This document shows, in pieces, positions 7,381 through 15,374 of a DNA stretch of 64,000 nucleotides. Numbering within the stretch: position 1 is the stretch's first letter; every line of letters begins with the position of its first letter. Below the pieces are notes generated by a model. The model was given only the letters and a program-made list of their open reading frames with translations, was not told the DNA's origin and did no database searches. The stretch lies in the IMG/VR virus record IMGVR_UViG_3300025913_000025, positions 1 to 64,000 of that record; one strand, 5' to 3'. The position numbers and the translations under genes were made by a program. Source of the stretch: a virus.

Positions 7381-7429
7381 TCTCTCTTCCAAGCCATGCC
7401 CGCGCCCCACAAAATCACCAACTCCTCGA

Positions 7430-7458
7430 TTGACGCAAACGACCCCCAATGCTAGGAT
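7430..7458 (+). promoter_or_regulatory. Promoter for the 7504-8759 genes
   Basis: TTGACG, a 17-base spacer and TAGGAT. The -35 sits in GATTGACGCAAACG, close to the promoter at 5962. CTTCCTTCC follows at about 7484-7492 before the first gene. Confidence 0.75.
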
Positions 7459-7503
7459 TCACCGTCCCGATTCCCCGATCCCCTTCCTTCCGGACCCCCT
7501 GCG

Positions 7504-7632
7504 ATGCCCTACAACGGACCTCCCGGCACTCCGCGTGACGACCGGTTCCCGCTTCCCGGCTGCCTGCTGATCACATCGCTCTGGGCCGTGACGGTCCTGG
7601 TCGGGTACTTCGCGTTCCGCTCGACGCACTGA
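7504..7632 (+). CDS. Small single-span membrane protein
   Basis: 42 residues: a polar Pro/Gly-rich start (PYNGPPGTPRDDRFP) followed by one hydrophobic span (CLLITSLWAVTVLVGYFAF) and a short basic end. It is the first gene after the promoter at 7430-7458 and lies 17 bases before the HAD gene. No classical ribosome site is evident. Function unknown. Confidence 0.6.
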   Translation: MPYNGPPGTPRDDRFPLPGCLLITSLWAVTVLVGYFAFRSTH

Positions 7633-7649
7633 AACCCGGAGCTACTTCA

Positions 7650-8474
7650 ATGACCGTTCCCTCCGAGAAACCAACGTCGCCGATCCGCGCGATCACCTTC
7701 GACGTCTTCGGTACCATTCTCGACCTCGGCTCCGCAGCCTGGGCGAAGCCCTACGCCAACGCGATAGCCGCCATCAACAAGGGCATCGCACCGTACCGGC
7801 CCATCGAGACGATCTTCGCTGATATCAATGCGGACTGGCCGTCGCTCTCGCTTTACCCGGATGTGATGCCCGGCCTGATGCACCTGAAGAAGAACTTCGT
7901 GATCGCCCCGCTCTCGAACGCCGGCCTGATCGTCGGCGAAGCGATGCGTGAACGGTTCGAGTTGCCGTGGACCATGATCGTCGCCACGGAGTCAGCGATG
8001 GCCTACAAACCCGATCCGAAGGTCTATGAGCGTGCGGTGAACCAGCTCCAGTTCAAGCCGCGTGAGATCCTTCACGTCGCCGCCCATCGTTACGACCTTC
8101 GCGCGGCGAAGAAGCTCGGATTCGCGACCGCCCTGGTCCTGCGTCCCGGCGCGAAAGACGATCCCCGCTCCACAGACCGGTTCGATTTCACGGTTCATGG
8201 CATCTATGAACTGGCTGCATGGCTCGGCATGAACCCGAGATGGGTGGTCTCCGTCCTGGCTTTGCCCGAGCCCAAAAAATCACGCAAGGCAAGTCATTAC
8301 GTGTTCCACATTGACGCCATCTCCAGTGACCAGGCCGTCGCCGCGGGTCGCGTACTCGTGGAGTCAATGTGTCCCGTCAAGGACGGCTGGACCCACCACA
8401 TCGCCGCGATGCACTCGGGTTCCGTGTCGCTCGATGCGGAATGCGTCAACAAACTGCTCGCGTTGCGTCCCTGA
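7650..8474 (+). CDS. HAD-superfamily hydrolase, haloacid-dehalogenase type, with extra C-terminal domain
   Basis: 274 residues. HAD motifs are complete: FDVFGTILD (nucleophile Asp18), PLSNA (motif II), KPDPKVYERA (motif III Lys) and HVAAHRYDLRAAKKLGF (motif IV), the pattern of type II 2-haloacid dehalogenases. The natural substrate may be a haloacid or a phosphate ester. About 75 extra residues after position 200 form a domain that resembles the whole of the next small gene (SDQAVAAGRVLVESMCPVKDGW versus RDEAVGIAHRIIEQVFPSKLGW). A HAD enzyme is unusual phage cargo; it may act on nucleotides or on a host metabolite. Confidence 0.8.
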   Translation: MTVPSEKPTSPIRAITFDVFGTILDLGSAAWAKPYANAIAAINKGIAPYRPIETIFADINADWPSLSLYPDVMPGLMHLKKNFVIAPLSNAGLIVGEAMRERFELPWTMIVATESAMAYKPDPKVYERAVNQLQFKPREILHVAAHRYDLRAAKKLGFATALVLRPGAKDDPRSTDRFDFTVHGIYELAAWLGMNPRWVVSVLALPEPKKSRKASHYVFHIDAISSDQAVAAGRVLVESMCPVKDGWTHHIAAMHSGSVSLDAECVNKLLALRP

Positions 8475-8507
8475 TTCCACGGACTTGCTTCCACGGAGCA
8501 ACCTCGA

Positions 8508-8759
8508 ATGAAATTCGCCGTCTCCGCCCTCGCCGCAAAACGAAACACGCTCCCCGTCGAACTGCGGAATATCGGCTTCCTGGTCGAAGCCGTGACCAGA
8601 GACGAAGCCGTCGGGATAGCCCATCGAATCATCGAACAGGTGTTTCCGAGCAAACTCGGATGGATCCGCGAACTCAACGTGATTGCCGCACAAGAAGACC
8701 CGCTCAGCGTCGAGGAGATTGTCAATTCGCTGCGCGAGTGGAGTCGCCCCAATTCCTGA
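8508..8759 (+). CDS. Small protein related to the C-terminal domain of the upstream HAD protein
   Basis: 83 residues. The core FLVEAVTRDEAVGIAHRIIE, then KLGW and VIAAQEDPLSVEEIVNSL, aligns with the C-terminal domain of the HAD protein. The pattern is compatible with a small alpha/beta domain. ATG at 8508 follows GGAGCAACCTCGA. Function unknown; the pairing suggests it partners or regulates the HAD protein. Confidence 0.7.
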   Translation: MKFAVSALAAKRNTLPVELRNIGFLVEAVTRDEAVGIAHRIIEQVFPSKLGWIRELNVIAAQEDPLSVEEIVNSLREWSRPNS

Positions 8760-8770
8760 ACCCCCCGCAC

Positions 8771-8799
8771 TTGCGATTGCCGCAATCGTTGAATAGAAT
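8771..8799 (+). promoter_or_regulatory. Promoter candidate before the 8853 gene
   Basis: TTGCGA, a 17-base spacer and TAGAAT. Two copies of GATTGCCGCAA lie here (from 8775 and 8812), so this region holds a doubled version of the motif seen at the other plus-strand promoters. Confidence 0.6.
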
Positions 8800-8852
8800 A
8801 CGGCGAACCGTGATTGCCGCAAACGATGGCCGCTATTACCCCGAGTGAGATC

Positions 8853-9149
8853 ATGAAAGACGAACGCGATCGCATGGATATCACGTCTCTGGGCATGCTC
8901 TCGCTCATCATCCTGGGCATTATCGCGATTTGCATCCAGTTTTTCCGTCCGATCCTCTTGCCCAGCCACAACCCATCCCATACCCAGCGTTACCGGATCA
9001 CGCAGGCGCTCACGCCGACCGACGTCCGAACCTGGGAGCATGCCGCTTGGGATCCCTACTATAACTCCAGGACATTGACTCAATTCACCGACCAGGCCAC
9101 CGGCAAGAAGCGGTTCATGACGACCGGGATTCTCATCGAAGAAGAATGA
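8853..9149 (+). CDS. Small membrane-anchored protein
   Basis: 98 residues. One N-terminal transmembrane segment (LGMLSLIILGIIAICIQFF) is followed by a soluble part of about 65 residues. The start is uncertain: ATG 8826 is in frame but lies inside the second promoter-like motif and has no ribosome site; ATG 8853 and 8874 are alternatives. No family recognised. Confidence 0.55.
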   Translation: MKDERDRMDITSLGMLSLIILGIIAICIQFFRPILLPSHNPSHTQRYRITQALTPTDVRTWEHAAWDPYYNSRTLTQFTDQATGKKRFMTTGILIEEE

Positions 9150-9177
9150 TCTTTCCTTCCCAGCGAAAGGACAGACC

Positions 9178-10134
9178 ATGATCAGCGAGCAAGACGGAAC
9201 CTTGATGTATAACCGCAAGGTCGAGCGACTCGTCGACGAGCTTCGCGTCGCGATCAAAAAACACTGTGAGAAAACCGGCGAATCCTACAATCTCGCGATC
9301 ATCAATCCCGAGCTCTTGAACGCCGACGGAACTCCGCTCGCGACCCATGACGACGGCGCGATCGCCGCGGCGTTCTGGCGACGAGTCGCGCCGGCCCCGA
9401 CCGGCGAACTCCGTCGATGCCCGTTCTGCGGAGGGCGCACCCACGGCTACGAATCCGAGAAGGGCCGTTTCACACGATCCTGCACGACGTGCGGTGCCCG
9501 TGGTCCAATCGGAGATTCGATCGAATCGTCGCTCATGAACTGGCAGGTCCGCGTCCCGCCGCCGGCGCCCCGCGCAACCTCGGTTCTCCCGAACATCCAC
9601 GCCATCAGTGCGGACGTCGGCGCGAAGCTCGACGCCCTGGCCGTCGCCCTGGCCGAACTCCACAAGGCCACCGGCGAGGACAACAGGCTGATCTATCGTG
9701 ACTCGAACGTGGCGCTCGATATGTTCAATGGCGTGGCCACGCCTTCGCCCTACGGTCCCGTGCCACCGCAAAGGCTCGAGGTGACAGGGCCGTTCCGTGG
9801 CGACATGCAACTCCGCTCCGTGGCAACCTTCGACGAGATCCCGGGGAGGGTCGTCAAGAGCGTGCACGTCGGAAGTCCGAACGATCGCATCGCGATCACG
9901 ATTCTGTTCGCCGACAATTCCTTTGCCACGCTGACCACTGCTAGCACGCCGATCGATACAGTGTCGGGCGAAGGAGGCGAGCTTTACATGAAGCTCAACC
10001 CGATCACCGAGCCGCGCGACTTGCTCGACGCCGGCCTCATCGACGACGCTCGGTACGAGGCCATGCTGAAAGAGCGGGAGACAGCCGCCAAGATGAAGCA
10101 GTTCTACGACCTCAAGGCCGAACTCGGCCTCTGA
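9178..10134 (+). CDS. Lar-like zinc-ribbon protein, possible restriction alleviation
   Basis: 318 residues. Residues 79-125 match the Lar restriction-alleviation pattern: RRCPFCGG, a strand, then CTTCGARGPIGD and a helix ending in NWQVR. The four cysteines should bind zinc. Lar of the Rac prophage lowers type I restriction and promotes modification. The rest (a helical N-terminus and a strand-rich C-terminal half ending in a Lys/Glu helix) is unrecognised. It is much longer than plain Lar, so the ribbon may only be a nucleic-acid-binding module here. AGGACAGACC precedes the ATG. It lies between two methyltransferase genes, which fits an anti-restriction role. Confidence 0.6.
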   Translation: MISEQDGTLMYNRKVERLVDELRVAIKKHCEKTGESYNLAIINPELLNADGTPLATHDDGAIAAAFWRRVAPAPTGELRRCPFCGGRTHGYESEKGRFTRSCTTCGARGPIGDSIESSLMNWQVRVPPPAPRATSVLPNIHAISADVGAKLDALAVALAELHKATGEDNRLIYRDSNVALDMFNGVATPSPYGPVPPQRLEVTGPFRGDMQLRSVATFDEIPGRVVKSVHVGSPNDRIAITILFADNSFATLTTASTPIDTVSGEGGELYMKLNPITEPRDLLDAGLIDDARYEAMLKERETAAKMKQFYDLKAELGL

Positions 10135-10150
10135 CCCGAAAGGAACGACG

Positions 10151-10837
10151 ATGGGACATGACGAGACGACAGAGCGAGGTATCGACCGGTTCTGGTGGAG
10201 GAAGCGGTTCATGCTAGTTCCCGCGACGGAGACGACCGATGCAAAATTGGTTCTCAGGTCGTTTCCTGATGCTGATGTGTTTCAGGTCATCCGGGAGGCA
10301 TTCGCAGGAAAACCGACCGGTGTCTACAACGCGGACGTGGCCGCCTGCGCCGCATACTGCGAATACACAGCCGAGCATCCCGAGATGTCGCCCCGCGCGA
10401 TCCTGGGACCGGCATCACTCTCCTCCCCTGCGGAGGCGCCCGCGCCAGACAAACTTTGTTCCAGGGAATCCATTCTGGCCGGTATCTACGAGCTCAAATG
10501 GGACTGGCAACGCAAAGTGGACATGCTCATTTCTGCGGTCGAGGCGCTCCCGGATCACGCCGTCGCGCCAACCCCCAAGACACCCCTATTCACGCGCCGG
10601 ATGACCGAGATCCTCGAGAACCGGCGTGTGATCAATGGCTACTCGCCAATCGATCGTTGCGAAACCGCTGTTCTTTTCCTGGAGCGTCTCTCCAGCAACG
10701 CGAAAATGAACATCATCCAGCATCTCGTTGACCAGAAGGATGGGTCCCCGAGCGAGGTTGCCGCGAATTCGCTGCTCGACCTGGCGATCCTCTGTCAACG
10801 GATCGCCGAGGAACTGGCCAACTTCCCGCGGGAGTGA
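10151..10837 (+). CDS. Hypothetical helical protein
   Basis: 228 residues, unrecognised. The N-terminal half is mixed and the C-terminal half is helical (SPIDRCETAVLFLERLSSNA, ANSLLDLAILCQRIAEELAN). AGGAACGACG precedes the ATG, 16 bases after the Lar-like gene. Confidence 0.6.
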   Translation: MGHDETTERGIDRFWWRKRFMLVPATETTDAKLVLRSFPDADVFQVIREAFAGKPTGVYNADVAACAAYCEYTAEHPEMSPRAILGPASLSSPAEAPAPDKLCSRESILAGIYELKWDWQRKVDMLISAVEALPDHAVAPTPKTPLFTRRMTEILENRRVINGYSPIDRCETAVLFLERLSSNAKMNIIQHLVDQKDGSPSEVAANSLLDLAILCQRIAEELANFPRE

Positions 10838-10873
10838 GACCATCGAACTCCTGGCCACCATGAAAGGACAACC

Positions 10874-11089
10874 GTGGACGCGAAATCCCAAGAGCGTCAA
10901 CTGACGCCCAGCGAACTCGAGGACATCACGATCGCCCGGATCGAACACGGCGCGGTCGGACAGAATGCCGTCGCGTGCGGTCGCTGCAACCGGACGATCG
11001 AGCACATCCCGAACGATAGGTTCTTTAAGAACTGTCTCGTCATGGCCCCGTACTGCGACTGGTGCGAACACCGGGAGGAGAACTCGTGA
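10874..11089 (+). CDS. Small four-cysteine zinc-binding protein
   Basis: 71 residues. CGRC and CDWC, separated by about 25 residues, probably bind one zinc. GTG start with AGGACAACC upstream. Its stop overlaps the GTG of the next gene, so translation is coupled. Confidence 0.6.
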   Translation: MDAKSQERQLTPSELEDITIARIEHGAVGQNAVACGRCNRTIEHIPNDRFFKNCLVMAPYCDWCEHREENS

Positions 11090-11316
11090 AGCCCGGCTTC
11101 ACCCTCACACTGAGCCGCAACATCAAACACAAAGGCCAGGCGAACGAATGGACCGCGAGCGCTGACGGATTCCGCCCCGGGATCGGGCGCACGCGGCTCG
11201 AGGCCAAGGGCTCATTCTTCGGGGCGAACATGCCGGAGCTCGGCTGCGTTGGCCAGGTCGATATTGATCCCGAGAGCACGATGCCGCAACTGACCTGGAA
11301 GGCCTACAACCGATGA
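11086..11316 (+). CDS. Small beta-rich hypothetical protein
   Basis: 76 residues from GTG 11086 (AGGAGAACTC upstream). Strand-rich (PGFTLTLSRNIKHKGQ, LTWKAYNR), unrecognised. It overlaps both neighbours by 4 bases. Its last bases (AGGCCTACAACCGATGA) recur exactly before the 11680 gene, a scar of a tandem duplication. Confidence 0.6.
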   Translation: MKPGFTLTLSRNIKHKGQANEWTASADGFRPGIGRTRLEAKGSFFGANMPELGCVGQVDIDPESTMPQLTWKAYNR

Positions 11317-11642
11317 AAAACCCGGTCTTGATCCGCGTTGAGAAACCGATCGGAGTCGAATGGGAGAACCCGTTTTCACCCGAGGAGTGGCCGCCCGGGG
11401 CGAGGATCGAATTCATGAACGCGACGGATCGGTTTGTGACGATATCGATTCTCAGTGATGGAAAACTGGATATGGAATTCACTTTACAGAAAGCATGCAG
11501 AAGCAAGGGTAAATTGGCTCCGTCGTACTTTAGCGTGTACTGCGAACGCTTCCATGACGATTTCGATGATCACGCCAAGGTCAAATTCCGCGCGAGTCAC
11601 CCGGGAGCATCCGTGGCGATTTACCTTACGTTTTACAAATGA
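11313..11642 (+). CDS. Hypothetical beta-sandwich-like protein, copy 1 of a tandem pair
   Basis: 109 residues. VEKPIGVEWENPFSPEEWPP, IEFMNATDRFVTISI and PGASVAIYLTFYK align with VEKPVGIEPANPFNPEDWPP, IDFSNPTDRPLKVAI and PGASVAIYVT of the next gene. Strand spacing suggests a small beta-sandwich. ATGA overlap with the previous gene. Function unknown. Confidence 0.65.
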   Translation: MKNPVLIRVEKPIGVEWENPFSPEEWPPGARIEFMNATDRFVTISILSDGKLDMEFTLQKACRSKGKLAPSYFSVYCERFHDDFDDHAKVKFRASHPGASVAIYLTFYK

Positions 11643-11679
11643 GCCTAATCACGGCTCAGACCCAAAAGGCCTACAACCG

Positions 11680-12039
11680 ATGAAGTTCCTCACCCGCGTT
11701 GAGAAGCCGGTCGGAATCGAGCCGGCGAACCCGTTCAATCCGGAGGACTGGCCACCGGTGCTCACGATTGACTTCTCCAACCCGACCGATCGGCCTCTGA
11801 AGGTCGCGATCAACCGCGACGATACGCCGTATTTCGTGATCATCGTGAACAAGGCGGAAATCGTCGCGGACCAGCTTTGCCCGGGCCGCGTCAAAATTCA
11901 ATGCGATCCCTTCGCTCTCGATCTCCGCGACCATGCGCGGATCAAGTTCTGGGCCAGCGCACCGGGAGCGTCCGTCGCGATTTACGTGACGTGTCGCGAT
12001 TTACGTCACGCCGTGCAAGACACCCGATCCTATCCCTAA
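11680..12039 (+). CDS. Copy 2 of the tandem pair, with a changed C-terminus
   Basis: 119 residues, paralogue of the previous gene. After GASVAIYVT a 19-base unit is present twice in tandem (11975-11993 and 11994-12013, second copy imperfect). This adds sequence and shifts the frame, so the last 14 residues are unrelated to the paralogue's end. The start is at ATG 11680, in the conserved duplicated context. Confidence 0.65.
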   Translation: MKFLTRVEKPVGIEPANPFNPEDWPPVLTIDFSNPTDRPLKVAINRDDTPYFVIIVNKAEIVADQLCPGRVKIQCDPFALDLRDHARIKFWASAPGASVAIYVTCRDLRHAVQDTRSYP

Positions 12040-12060
12040 CCTTCAGCCACGGAGAAACCA

Positions 12061-12602
12061 TGCCCATCGTCGAACATGAAGACATGCGGGTCGCCATCGC
12101 CCGGGACGTGCTCGCCCAGCTCGATCGGGAGGACGTGCCGCTTCGGGTTAGCCCGGAAGGATACGTCTCCGGTTTTTATGAACCGAAAGATTGGTCGGCC
12201 GATCTTCAGCAAATTGTGGATGAAGTTAAGACGTATTGCGATGTCTGCGCATTAGGCGGATTGATCTTGAGTAAGGCGAGACTTTACGACTCGGTCCCGA
12301 TCTGCGAATTGCTTGAGGAGGACCCAGACGAGGCACCGGGCGAAGTTTTTGGAATTCAAGCAACCATTTACGAACAACTCGATCAGGTTTTTGGACAAGG
12401 CCAGCGAGAACTTATCGAGACGGCATTCATGGAGGTCCGATACTTCGCACGCGCGCTTTCAGAAGCGGAACGAACCAAAGCGGTTCGATATGGAGGCCAG
12501 TTCCACGACGATCGGCTTCGCCTCCGCGCGATCATGGAAAACATCATCGCCAATGGCGGCGAGTTCCGGCCGGAATCCCCAACCTCCGAGAAAGCCCAGT
12601 GA
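12061..12602 (+). CDS. Hypothetical protein
   Basis: 180 residues. A central CDVCALGGLILSKARLYDS segment followed by an acidic linker and a long helical C-terminus resembles a type of small phage protein I have seen but cannot name. GGAGAAACC precedes the ATG. Its TGA overlaps the GTG of the methyltransferase gene. Confidence 0.6.
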
Positions 12603-13855
12603 CCTACCAACTGATTCGCGGGGACTCGCGCAGGCTTCCGATCGCCGATCGAAGCGTGCATTGCGTGGTGACGAGCCCCCCCTATTTCGCTTTGAGAGAC
12701 TACGGCGTTACGGGGCAGCTTGGACTTGAGCCCACCCCGCGAGCCTATGTCCAAGCGATGCTCCAAGTATTCGCCGAAGTCCACCGCGTGATGCGTGATG
12801 ACGCCACGCTTTGGTTGAACATCGGCGACAGTTTCTTTGGCGGTGGCTACTCAAACCACGCGGTCAACGGGGAAGAGTGGAAGACCGCAATGAACGGCGA
12901 CAAGCGGCGTTCGCGCCAACAGGACCTAAAGCGCGCGAACCCGCAACTCAAGCCGAAAGACTTGATCGGCATCCCGTGGATGCTCGCATTTGCTCTGCGG
13001 GACGAACTGGGATTCTACCTGCGGTCGGACGTGATTTGGCACAAGCCGAATCCGATGCCAGAGAGCGTGACGGATCGCCCGACGAAAGCGCATGAATATT
13101 TGTTCCTGTTATCCAAGTCGGCGGATTACTTCTATGACGCCGAAGCGGTGACCGAAGATGCGATCACGGATGCGCCGCGTGAGCACTGGACGGAGCGGGA
13201 CTACGACCAATCAATGCTCGCCCACAAACAAGCGAACGGCGTGAAAGGCAGACCGATCGGTGTGGCCGGATACACGGCGCCCGGTCGTCGCAACCGGCGC
13301 TCCGTCTGGACTATCACCACGAAACCGTTCAAGGGCTCGCATTTCGCCGTGATGCCTTCCGATCTCGTCAAGCCCTGTATTCAAGCCGGAACATCCGAGA
13401 AGGGCTGCTGCCCTGAGTGCGGCTCACCGTGGGAACGGGTTACGGAAAAGGATTCCGTTCAGACCTTCGATTATGAGGGAAAGAACGCCTCGCAAGACCC
13501 CCAGTTTTCGCAACGCCGAATGCTGGCGAACATGCGGGCCAGACGTAAACAAGGCCATCCCCACGACAACCCGTTCCCATCAAAGAAAACCCTCGGCTGG
13601 CAACCCTCCTGCTCCTGCGGCACCGGCGAACCGGTCCCCTGCACGGTCCTCGACCATTTCAACGGCGCGGGGACGACCGGCGTGGTCGCCCTCGCGCTCG
13701 GCCGCCGCTACATTGGCGTCGACCTCAGCGCCGATTATCTCGCGATGGCTCAGCGCCGGATCGACCGACCTCACGCGCTGCCGGTCCGAACGGCGAGCAA
13801 ACCCGAAGATCACCCGCTCCTGGCTAATCTCGACGATCCCGATTCCCCAACCTGA
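12599..13855 (+). CDS. DNA methyltransferase, SPPY type
   Basis: 418 residues. Catalytic motif TSPPYFALRDYG at about residues 25-36 and SAM-binding FNGAGTTGVVALALGRRYIGVDL near 355-378. SPPY is typical of N4-cytosine enzymes of the beta class, though some N6-adenine enzymes have it. DVIWHKPNPMPESVTDRPTKAHEYLFLLSK is the conserved middle of this phage and type II group. A cysteine pair region (CCPECGSPW and CSCGTG) may bind zinc. GTG start overlaps the previous stop. It is the second solitary methyltransferase in the window. Confidence 0.9.
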   Translation: MTYQLIRGDSRRLPIADRSVHCVVTSPPYFALRDYGVTGQLGLEPTPRAYVQAMLQVFAEVHRVMRDDATLWLNIGDSFFGGGYSNHAVNGEEWKTAMNGDKRRSRQQDLKRANPQLKPKDLIGIPWMLAFALRDELGFYLRSDVIWHKPNPMPESVTDRPTKAHEYLFLLSKSADYFYDAEAVTEDAITDAPREHWTERDYDQSMLAHKQANGVKGRPIGVAGYTAPGRRNRRSVWTITTKPFKGSHFAVMPSDLVKPCIQAGTSEKGCCPECGSPWERVTEKDSVQTFDYEGKNASQDPQFSQRRMLANMRARRKQGHPHDNPFPSKKTLGWQPSCSCGTGEPVPCTVLDHFNGAGTTGVVALALGRRYIGVDLSADYLAMAQRRIDRPHALPVRTASKPEDHPLLANLDDPDSPT

Positions 13856-13866
13856 AAGGATCCTCA

Positions 13867-14511
13867 GTGCTCGTCCTCTTCAACAACACGATCCTCGACG
13901 TCACCCGGATCGCCGCCGCGGTCCGGGATCCCGCAGCCGATGAAGTGACCGTCAGTTTCGCCGTGGGAAACGACATCATCCAGGAGACGTTCACCGGACC
14001 CGAGGCGGCGGGGATCTGGTCCTTCCTGCGCGAGCGCGTCCAGGAAGTCCGCCCCGCCGTCGCCGATTCCGGGCCCGCGGTCGCACCGGCTCCCGCTCCG
14101 GCCGCACCCGAGGCACCCGCGCTGGTCGTGATTCCCAACTCGCTCGATCCGCGGCTCGCAAACCTGCTCAACAACGCCCCGGCGTTCGTTCCTCGAGATC
14201 CCAAACGCTTCGCGCAGACCCCGGACGAGATCAAGGCCATGGTCGCTGCGGCAAGCGCACCGGTCGCGCCCGCATTCCCGCAGGTCGAACCCCCGCCCGT
14301 CCCAGAAGCCACGCCGGCCGAACCAGAGGACTCCGGCCACGCTGGAGGCACGTTCGCCGAGGTCGTGGAAATCCTGAACCGCTACAAGGAGGCTCTCACC
14401 GCGATCGCCGACACAGCTCTCAATCCCCACGAGGGCCTGAGCGGGTCGACGCTCCGGGCCGTCGGAATTTACGCTCGATCCGTGATCCGCATGGTGGAGG
14501 AACCGAAATGA
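13867..14511 (+). CDS. Hypothetical protein, first of three tandem relatives
   Basis: 214 residues. The first 60 (MLVLFNNTILDVTRIAAAVR, VTVSFAVGNDIIQETFTG, a helix IWSFLRERV) share their plan with the next two proteins. A Pro/Ala-rich linker of roughly 90 residues with charged stretches and a helical C-terminal domain follow. GTG start after AGGATCCTCA. Function unknown. Confidence 0.6.
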   Translation: MLVLFNNTILDVTRIAAAVRDPAADEVTVSFAVGNDIIQETFTGPEAAGIWSFLRERVQEVRPAVADSGPAVAPAPAPAAPEAPALVVIPNSLDPRLANLLNNAPAFVPRDPKRFAQTPDEIKAMVAAASAPVAPAFPQVEPPPVPEATPAEPEDSGHAGGTFAEVVEILNRYKEALTAIADTALNPHEGLSGSTLRAVGIYARSVIRMVEEPK

Positions 14512-14828
14512 TCCTGCTCAAACTCGGTGGAGAACTGATCAGTCTCGAGCTTCTCGTCAGAGTTGAATACAACGACGACAGCGACTATGGCCCGGATGGC
14601 GACGTGACAATCTCGCTAGTGAATGGGACATGCCTTAGTTATTACGGAGACACCGCGAAGGCCCTCCGGTGGCTGTTCGACAAGGTTCTTCCCAACTGGA
14701 ACAACAGCGGAATCAGGTCGGCCCGAGTCGTCTGGAACGTCGTCGACGACTGGAAACAGTCACTCGTAATTGCCGAAATGATCGCACAAAGGGAGAAATC
14801 AAACAAACTTACGGAGAACCCCCAGTGA
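14508..14828 (+). CDS. Hypothetical protein, second of three tandem relatives
   Basis: 106 residues. MILLKLGGELISLELLVRVEY, a Tyr/Asp-rich turn, VTISLVNGTCLSYYGDTAKA and the helix LRWLFDKVL match the plan of the neighbours. ATGA overlap upstream, GTGA overlap downstream. Function unknown. Confidence 0.6.
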   Translation: MILLKLGGELISLELLVRVEYNDDSDYGPDGDVTISLVNGTCLSYYGDTAKALRWLFDKVLPNWNNSGIRSARVVWNVVDDWKQSLVIAEMIAQREKSNKLTENPQ

Positions 14829-15085
14829 TCATCCACATCGGCGGAGAGTACATCAACACCGATCAGATCGCCCGGGCATACGTCCATCCAGGTTTGGTGA
14901 CGATCTTCTTCAACGGGGCCCAGACCGGCGTGGCCTACATGGGACACCAGGCAAAATGTCTCGCCTGGTACTTCGAGAACATGAACGACTTCATGGCTTC
15001 GAATCCGAACCGGCTGGTCGACCTGGCCGGGCTGCTCGAGCGCGTCGACGAGTCCAAGGTTGACGGCCCCCCGAGCAGGAGCTAG
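14825..15085 (+). CDS. Hypothetical protein, third of three tandem relatives
   Basis: 86 residues from GTG 14825. IIHIGGEYINTDQIARAYVH, VTIFFNGAQTGVAYMGHQAK and CLAWYFENM repeat the strand-strand-strand-helix plan of the two preceding genes. It ends in TAG, evidence that TAG is a normal stop here. Function unknown. Confidence 0.6.
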   Translation: MIIHIGGEYINTDQIARAYVHPGLVTIFFNGAQTGVAYMGHQAKCLAWYFENMNDFMASNPNRLVDLAGLLERVDESKVDGPPSRS

Positions 15086-15232
15086 GATCAACACGTCCTT
15101 TGGAGGTTGCGATTGGGAAGCGGGAAGGCCCCGGGTAACACTGGGGTCTTTCCGTGCGCGGCGCGGGAGGAGATTCCGTGAAGAACGGACTTGCGAAGTG
15201 ACGGGAACCGAGTAGATTTGATCGAGCAAAGA

Positions 15233-15264
15233 GAAAAGCCCAAGGCACGAACCTTGAGCTTTTC
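15233..15264. terminator. Stem-loop in the gap before the winged-helix gene
   Basis: GAAAAGC...AAGG pairs with CCTT...GCTTTTC around a 6-base loop with a 2x2 internal loop. In the same 279-base gap an upstream hairpin pairs GGAAGGCCCC with GGGGTCTTTCC (about 15139-15169). Either may end transcription from the methyltransferase operon or control the next gene. Confidence 0.4.
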
Positions 15265-15326
15265 AGAATTTCGGTGGGCAACCACGCCCGATTTCAGCGA
15301 CACGCACCACACCCCCGTGAGGAGCA

Positions 15327-15374
15327 ATGTCTGTGACGATCACCCGAGGAAGGACGAACGTCTGTGAGTATTAA
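15327..15374 (+). CDS. Putative leader peptide of 15 residues
   Basis: MSVTITRGRTNVCEY, with GAGGAG ideally placed before its ATG. Its end overlaps the GTG start of the next gene by 11 bases, while that gene's own ribosome site is poor. This suggests translational coupling through a leader. No regulatory residue run is evident. Confidence 0.4.
   Translation: MSVTITRGRTNVCEY

Noticed and set aside
8826-8853. Start of the small membrane protein at ATG 8826
   Set aside because: The codon lies inside the second promoter-like motif and has no ribosome site; 8853 was preferred, though with limited confidence.
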